Shown piece after piece: positions 12,515-15,387 of a stretch of 15,387 nt of DNA. Within the stretch, counting starts at the first letter, position 1; each line of letters begins with the position of its first letter. Below the pieces are notes generated by a model. That model saw only the letters and a list, made by a program, of their open reading frames with translations, was not told where the DNA came from and did no database searches. The DNA lies in the NCBI GenBank assembly GCA_013205335.1, contig JABMNB010000784.1, positions 1 to 15,387 of the forward strand. Direction: 5' to 3'. This DNA comes from Rhodospirillales bacterium. GTDB lineage: Bacteria > Pseudomonadota > Alphaproteobacteria > Reyranellales > Reyranellaceae. The position numbers were made by a program, and so were the translations under genes.

Positions 12515-14369
12515 GCAGATGTCCCTCGGCGCGGAAGGAGGCCGGCTCCTCGACGCGACGTTCGGCCTCGGCGGCGGCCTCCTGCTGGCGGCGCCACATG
12601 TCGGCGTACAGGCCGTTGCGCGCCAGCAGCTCGCCATGACGGCCACGCTCGGCGACACGGCCGCGGTCGAGGACGACGATCTCGTCGGCGTTGATGATGG
12701 TCGAGAGGCGATGGGCGATGATCACGGTCGTGCGCCCGCGGCTCACCTCTTCCAGGGAGCGCTGAATTTCCTGCTCGGTGCGCGTGTCGAGCGCGCTGGT
12801 CGCCTCGTCGAACAAAAGGATGCGCGGATTCTTGAGGATGGTTCGCGCGATCGCCACGCGCTGCTTCTCGCCGCCGGAGAGCTTCAGCCCGCGCTCGCCC
12901 ACCGTGGCCTCATAGCCCTGCGGCAGGGCCATGATGAAGTCGTGGATGCGCGCAAGGCGCGCGGCCTCCTCGACCTCCTCGCGGCTGGCGCCCGGCCGGC
13001 CATAGGCGATGTTGTAATAGATCGTGTCGTTGAACAGCACGGTGTCCTGCGGCACGACGCCGATGGCGGCGCGCAGGCTCGCCTGCCGGACGTCGCGGAT
13101 GTCCTGCCCGTCGATCCGCACATGGCCCGACGCCACGTCGTAGAAGCGGAACAGAATACGGGAGATCGTCGACTTTCCGGCGCCGCTCGAGCCGACGATG
13201 GCCACCGTCTGGCCCGGCGCCACGCGGAAGCTGACGTCGTGCAGGATCGGCCGCGACGCCTCGTAGTGGAAATCGACATGGTCGAACACGATCTCGCCGC
13301 CGGAGACGGCGAGCGGCGGGGCGCCGGGCTTGTCGGCGATCTCGGCCTGCACCGCCAGAAGGCCGAACATCTTCTCCATGTTGACCAGCGCGCTGCGGAT
13401 CTCGCGATAGGCGAAGCCCAGCATGTTGAGCGGCATGTAGAGCTGGATCAGGAAGGCATTCACCGCGACGAAGTCGCCGATCGTCATGGTGCCGGCGACC
13501 ACGCCCTGGCCCGCCATCACCATGACCGCCACGAGGCCGACCGCGATGATCGTGCCCTGCCCGACGTTGAGCACCGAGAGCGTGCGGCTGGAGCGGATGG
13601 CGGCGTTCTCGTAGCGCCGGCGGCCGACATCGTAGCGCCTGGCCTCGTGCGGCTCGTTGCCGAAATACTTCACCGTCTCGAAGTTCAGCAGGCTGTCGAT
13701 CGCCTTGGCGTTCGCGTCGGTGTCGGCGTCGTTCATGTAGCGCACGAACTTGATGCGCCATTCCGAGAGTATGATCGAAAAGGCGATGTAGGCGCCGACC
13801 ACGGCCAGGGTCACGACGGAGAAGCGCCAGTCGTAGAGGCTCCACAGGATGCCGCCGACCAGGATGATCTCGAACAGCGTCGGCAGGATGTTGAACGTCG
13901 TGAACCTGATCAGGAAGTCCATGCCCTGGGTGCCGCGCTCGATGACGCGGCTCAATCCGCCGGTCTGCCGTTCCAGATGGAATCGCAGTGACAGTGCATG
14001 GAGATGACCGAACACCTCGAGCGCCAGGTTGCGGATCGCCCGCTGCGACACCGGGGCGAAAATGGCATCGCGGAGTTCGCCGAAGGCCTGCGCCAGCACG
14101 CGGGCGGCGCCATAGGCGACGATCAGGGCGATCGGCACCGCGACCGCCTGGGCGGCAGGCGCTCCCAGGGCATCCACGGCGTCCTTGTAGAGGATCGGGA
14201 CATACACATTGGTGACTTTGGCCACCACCAGCAGCACCATGGCGATCACGACCCGCACGCGGAGCGCCGTTTCATTCTTCGGCCACAAATGGCGACCGAG
14301 AATCCTGATGACGCCCCAGGTGCGAGGGCCGTCCACGGTGGGGATGCCGTCAGTGCCGGTCGGCGACAT
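12501..14369 (-). CDS. Atm1-type ABC exporter (permease fused to ATPase)
   Basis: A 622-residue half-transporter of the Atm1/HMT1 group, exporting glutathione-linked metal or sulfur species needed for cluster assembly or heavy-metal detoxification. The permease domain (about 35-335) carries the group hallmark HLHALSLRFHLERQTGGLSR and RGTQGMDFL; the region after NFETVKYFGNEPHEARRYD is also Atm1-like. The ATPase domain has Walker A GSSGAGKST (393-401), Q-loop Q441, signature LSGGE (497-501), Walker B ILLFDE (517-522) and the switch His553. All catalytic residues are present. The tail after 595 is Ala/Glu-rich. The ATG at 14369 lacks a close Shine-Dalgarno. It is the first gene of the minus-strand group; MFS follows with an overlap. 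Confidence 0.93.
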   Translation of the reverse strand: MSPTGTDGIPTVDGPRTWGVIRILGRHLWPKNETALRVRVVIAMVLLVVAKVTNVYVPILYKDAVDALGAPAAQAVAVPIALIVAYGAARVLAQAFGELRDAIFAPVSQRAIRNLALEVFGHLHALSLRFHLERQTGGLSRVIERGTQGMDFLIRFTTFNILPTLFEIILVGGILWSLYDWRFSVVTLAVVGAYIAFSIILSEWRIKFVRYMNDADTDANAKAIDSLLNFETVKYFGNEPHEARRYDVGRRRYENAAIRSSRTLSVLNVGQGTIIAVGLVAVMVMAGQGVVAGTMTIGDFVAVNAFLIQLYMPLNMLGFAYREIRSALVNMEKMFGLLAVQAEIADKPGAPPLAVSGGEIVFDHVDFHYEASRPILHDVSFRVAPGQTVAIVGSSGAGKSTISRILFRFYDVASGHVRIDGQDIRDVRQASLRAAIGVVPQDTVLFNDTIYYNIAYGRPGASREEVEEAARLARIHDFIMALPQGYEATVGERGLKLSGGEKQRVAIARTILKNPRILLFDEATSALDTRTEQEIQRSLEEVSRGRTTVIIAHRLSTIINADEIVVLDRGRVAERGRHGELLARNGLYADMWRRQQEAAAEAERRVEEPASFRAEGHLRVGD

Positions 14370-14390
14370 GAACGAAAAATGCCTTATTGG

Positions 14391-14408
14391 GCCACCATGT
14401 TGGGTGGC
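14391..14408. promoter_or_regulatory. Inverted repeat in the ABC exporter / DUF3108 divergent spacer
   Basis: GCCACC and GGTGGC pair over 6 bp around the centre ATGTTG. The element lies 21 bp before the ABC exporter start and 67 bp before the DUF3108 start, where an operator for two divergent genes would be expected. No promoter boxes could be placed with confidence. Confidence 0.22.
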
Positions 14409-14469
14409 GAAGGGAGCGTCGGCCTTCTATCGTGTCAGGCAGGTCGAAGTAAGCCCCTCTTGGAAAGGG

Positions 14470-14483
14470 AATCTCATGAGATT
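14470..14483. promoter_or_regulatory. 14-bp perfect palindrome over the DUF3108 start codon
   Basis: AATCTCATGAGATT reads the same on both strands and is centred on the start codon at 14476-14478. A perfect palindrome with no loop is a better fit to a protein-binding site or to an RNA dimer contact than to a hairpin. It may also be chance, since half of it is constrained by the codons for Met-Arg-Phe. Confidence 0.25.
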
Positions 14484-15297
14484 TCGTAGGGCCTTGGCAG
14501 CGCTTGCCTTCAGCATGGCCGCTCCCGCGGTGGCGTCGGCCCAAAGCGCGCGACAGGTCGACATCGCCTACGAGATCACTTTCGCAGGCCTGTCCGGCTT
14601 CCGCATCGACCTCACCGCCAAGTTCAACGGCCCCAACTACGACATCGAAAGCCGGACCTTCAAGGAAGGCGTCCTGCGTGCGGTCACCATGCATTATGAC
14701 GGTCGCAATCGCGCCTGGGGCGGCTTCTCGGCGCAGGGCATGAGTCCGTCCGCCGGCTCGTTGTCCATCGTCGTCGGCGACAAGCCGCGCACCTGGGTGG
14801 CGCAATATGGCGGAAACACGCTGCAGGAGACGCACACCCCGGCCTACAAGCCATCACCACAGAACGCCATCTCCGAGGAACAGCGGCGTGGCTCGCTCGA
14901 CCCGCTCTCGGCAGCGCTCAGCGTCGGCATGGCGGGCGATGCCGCTTGCGATCGCACGGTGCAGAGCAACGACGGCAAGCGTCTCATCGACATCATCATC
15001 AAGAAGGTCGGCACCGAGTCCGCCGCGAAGGCGGGCATCCCGGGCGCGCAAGGCGACGTGCTGGTGTGCGAGATCTTCACCCGGCGCGTGGCCGGCGAAT
15101 TCGACGGCGCGCCCAAGGAGGCCGAGACCGAGCGCGAACGGCCGATGCGCGTGTGGCTGGCGCGCATGGACCAGAGCCAGATGCGCTATCCCGCCAAGCT
15201 GGAAGCGCAGACCGGCTTCGGCACGATCCGCGGCCGGATCCTCGCCTTCCGCGAACGCCCGCTCACGCCGGACGAAAGCCAGGCGATGCGGAAGTAG
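14476..15297 (+). CDS. Secreted DUF3108 domain protein
   Basis: A 273-residue protein I place in the DUF3108 family of periplasmic beta-rich proteins of unknown function. It has a signal peptide, MRFRRALAALAFSMAAPAVASAQ, with likely cleavage after ASA at 22. The mature part starts VDIAYEITFAGLSGFRIDL and continues with SRTFKEGVLRAVTMHYDGR and SLDPLSAALSVG, which are characteristic of the family. C158 and C198 could form a disulfide. I chose ATG 14476 because AAGGGA stands six bases upstream and the signal peptide begins there; the open frame extends upstream but without homology. The gene diverges from the ABC exporter across 106 bp. A palindromic repeat follows its stop. Family assignment is from memory of the pattern; function is unknown. 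Confidence 0.88.
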   Translation: MRFRRALAALAFSMAAPAVASAQSARQVDIAYEITFAGLSGFRIDLTAKFNGPNYDIESRTFKEGVLRAVTMHYDGRNRAWGGFSAQGMSPSAGSLSIVVGDKPRTWVAQYGGNTLQETHTPAYKPSPQNAISEEQRRGSLDPLSAALSVGMAGDAACDRTVQSNDGKRLIDIIIKKVGTESAAKAGIPGAQGDVLVCEIFTRRVAGEFDGAPKEAETERERPMRVWLARMDQSQMRYPAKLEAQTGFGTIRGRILAFRERPLTPDESQAMRK

Positions 15298-15309
15298 CAA
15301 CTTCCCGTC

Positions 15310-15355
15310 GTCCTGAGCGAAGCCGCCCATCGGGCGGCGCAGTCGAAGGACCTCT
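15310..15355. repeat. Interspersed palindromic repeat after the DUF3108 gene
   Basis: A complex inverted repeat with an outer GTCCT/AGGAC pair (15310-15314 and 15347-15351) and an inner GCCGCCC/GGGCGGC stem with an ATC loop (15322-15338). CCTCTTTT follows. The words CCTGAGCGAAGC and AGTCGAAGGACCTC are ones I recognise from repeats scattered through many bacterial genomes, usually between genes. It starts 12 bp after the stop codon and may also act as a terminator. It shares CTGAGCGAAGC with the spacer at 9342-9352. Confidence 0.6.
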
Positions 15356-15387
15356 TTTCGGGCGCACGGGCTGTCGAGGCACAAAAG

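Noticed and set aside
12515..12658. Longer N-terminus for the MFS transporter starting at 12658
   Set aside because: Those 48 residues are an out-of-frame reading of the ABC gene's C-terminus, Arg/Pro/Ser-rich with no membrane segment. GTG 12514 gives a normal MFS N-terminus.
10439..12694. Long plus-strand open frame (about 750 codons) opposite meaB and the MFS gene
   Set aside because: It runs antisense to two well-recognised genes, has low-complexity His/Arg/Asp-rich content, and is what high GC3 coding DNA produces on the other strand.
12228..13991. Plus-strand open frame of about 590 codons opposite the ABC exporter
   Set aside because: Antisense to a full-length ABC exporter with all motifs; the composition (His, Asp, Arg) is typical of reverse-complement translation.

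Overview
The window looks like ordinary core chromosome of a high-GC alphaproteobacterium. Inferred from gene content and order (not from a search), it fits a Rhodospirillales or Reyranella-like organism: xerD and aroK-aroB back to back, bolA / J-protein / cobS / cobT in a row, aerobic (cobalt-late) cobaltochelatase subunits, an Atm1-type exporter, MeaB, a YcgN-type cysteine protein and a DUF3108 protein. Coding density is very high and codon use is strongly GC3-biased throughout. I see no tRNA, rRNA, CRISPR array, insertion sequence or prophage gene.

Left part (1-4322). On the minus strand are the N-terminal part of a XerD-like recombinase, running off the left edge, and before it a 48-residue single-membrane-span protein. 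Diverging from these on the plus strand run aroK and aroB (shikimate pathway, overlapping ATGA), a DUF21/CBS/CorC membrane protein and a DUF2889 protein. All are closely spaced and could be one transcript.

Middle (4344-9339). bolA (minus) diverges from a J-domain protein (plus). Then come cobS and cobT, the AAA+ and VWA subunits that drive cobalt insertion in aerobic cobalamin synthesis, and a secreted or lipoprotein beta-propeller of the esterase-like phytase family. A terminator-like hairpin with a T-rich tail sits just before cobS.

Right part (9340-15387). A 139-bp convergent spacer full of hairpins separates this from a minus-strand group that reads right to left: Atm1-type ABC exporter, MFS transporter, MeaB GTPase, YcgN-type cysteine-cluster protein, then rpmB (ribosomal protein L28). 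The first four overlap or are spaced by 15 nt or less, so they look like an operon. A terminator-like hairpin with a T7 tract lies in the short gap before rpmB. Diverging from the ABC gene is a secreted DUF3108 protein, followed at the right edge by an interspersed palindromic repeat.

Two loose themes link the genes: cobalamin (cobS, cobT, and meaB, which protects a B12-dependent mutase) and iron-sulfur or thiol-metal handling (BolA, Atm1, the YcgN cysteine cluster). I found no convincing undescribed system. The points most worth checking are the hairpins set directly against the rpmB and cobS start regions, the possible leaderless J-protein mRNA, the tiny genes before xerD, and the repeat-like hairpin spacers.
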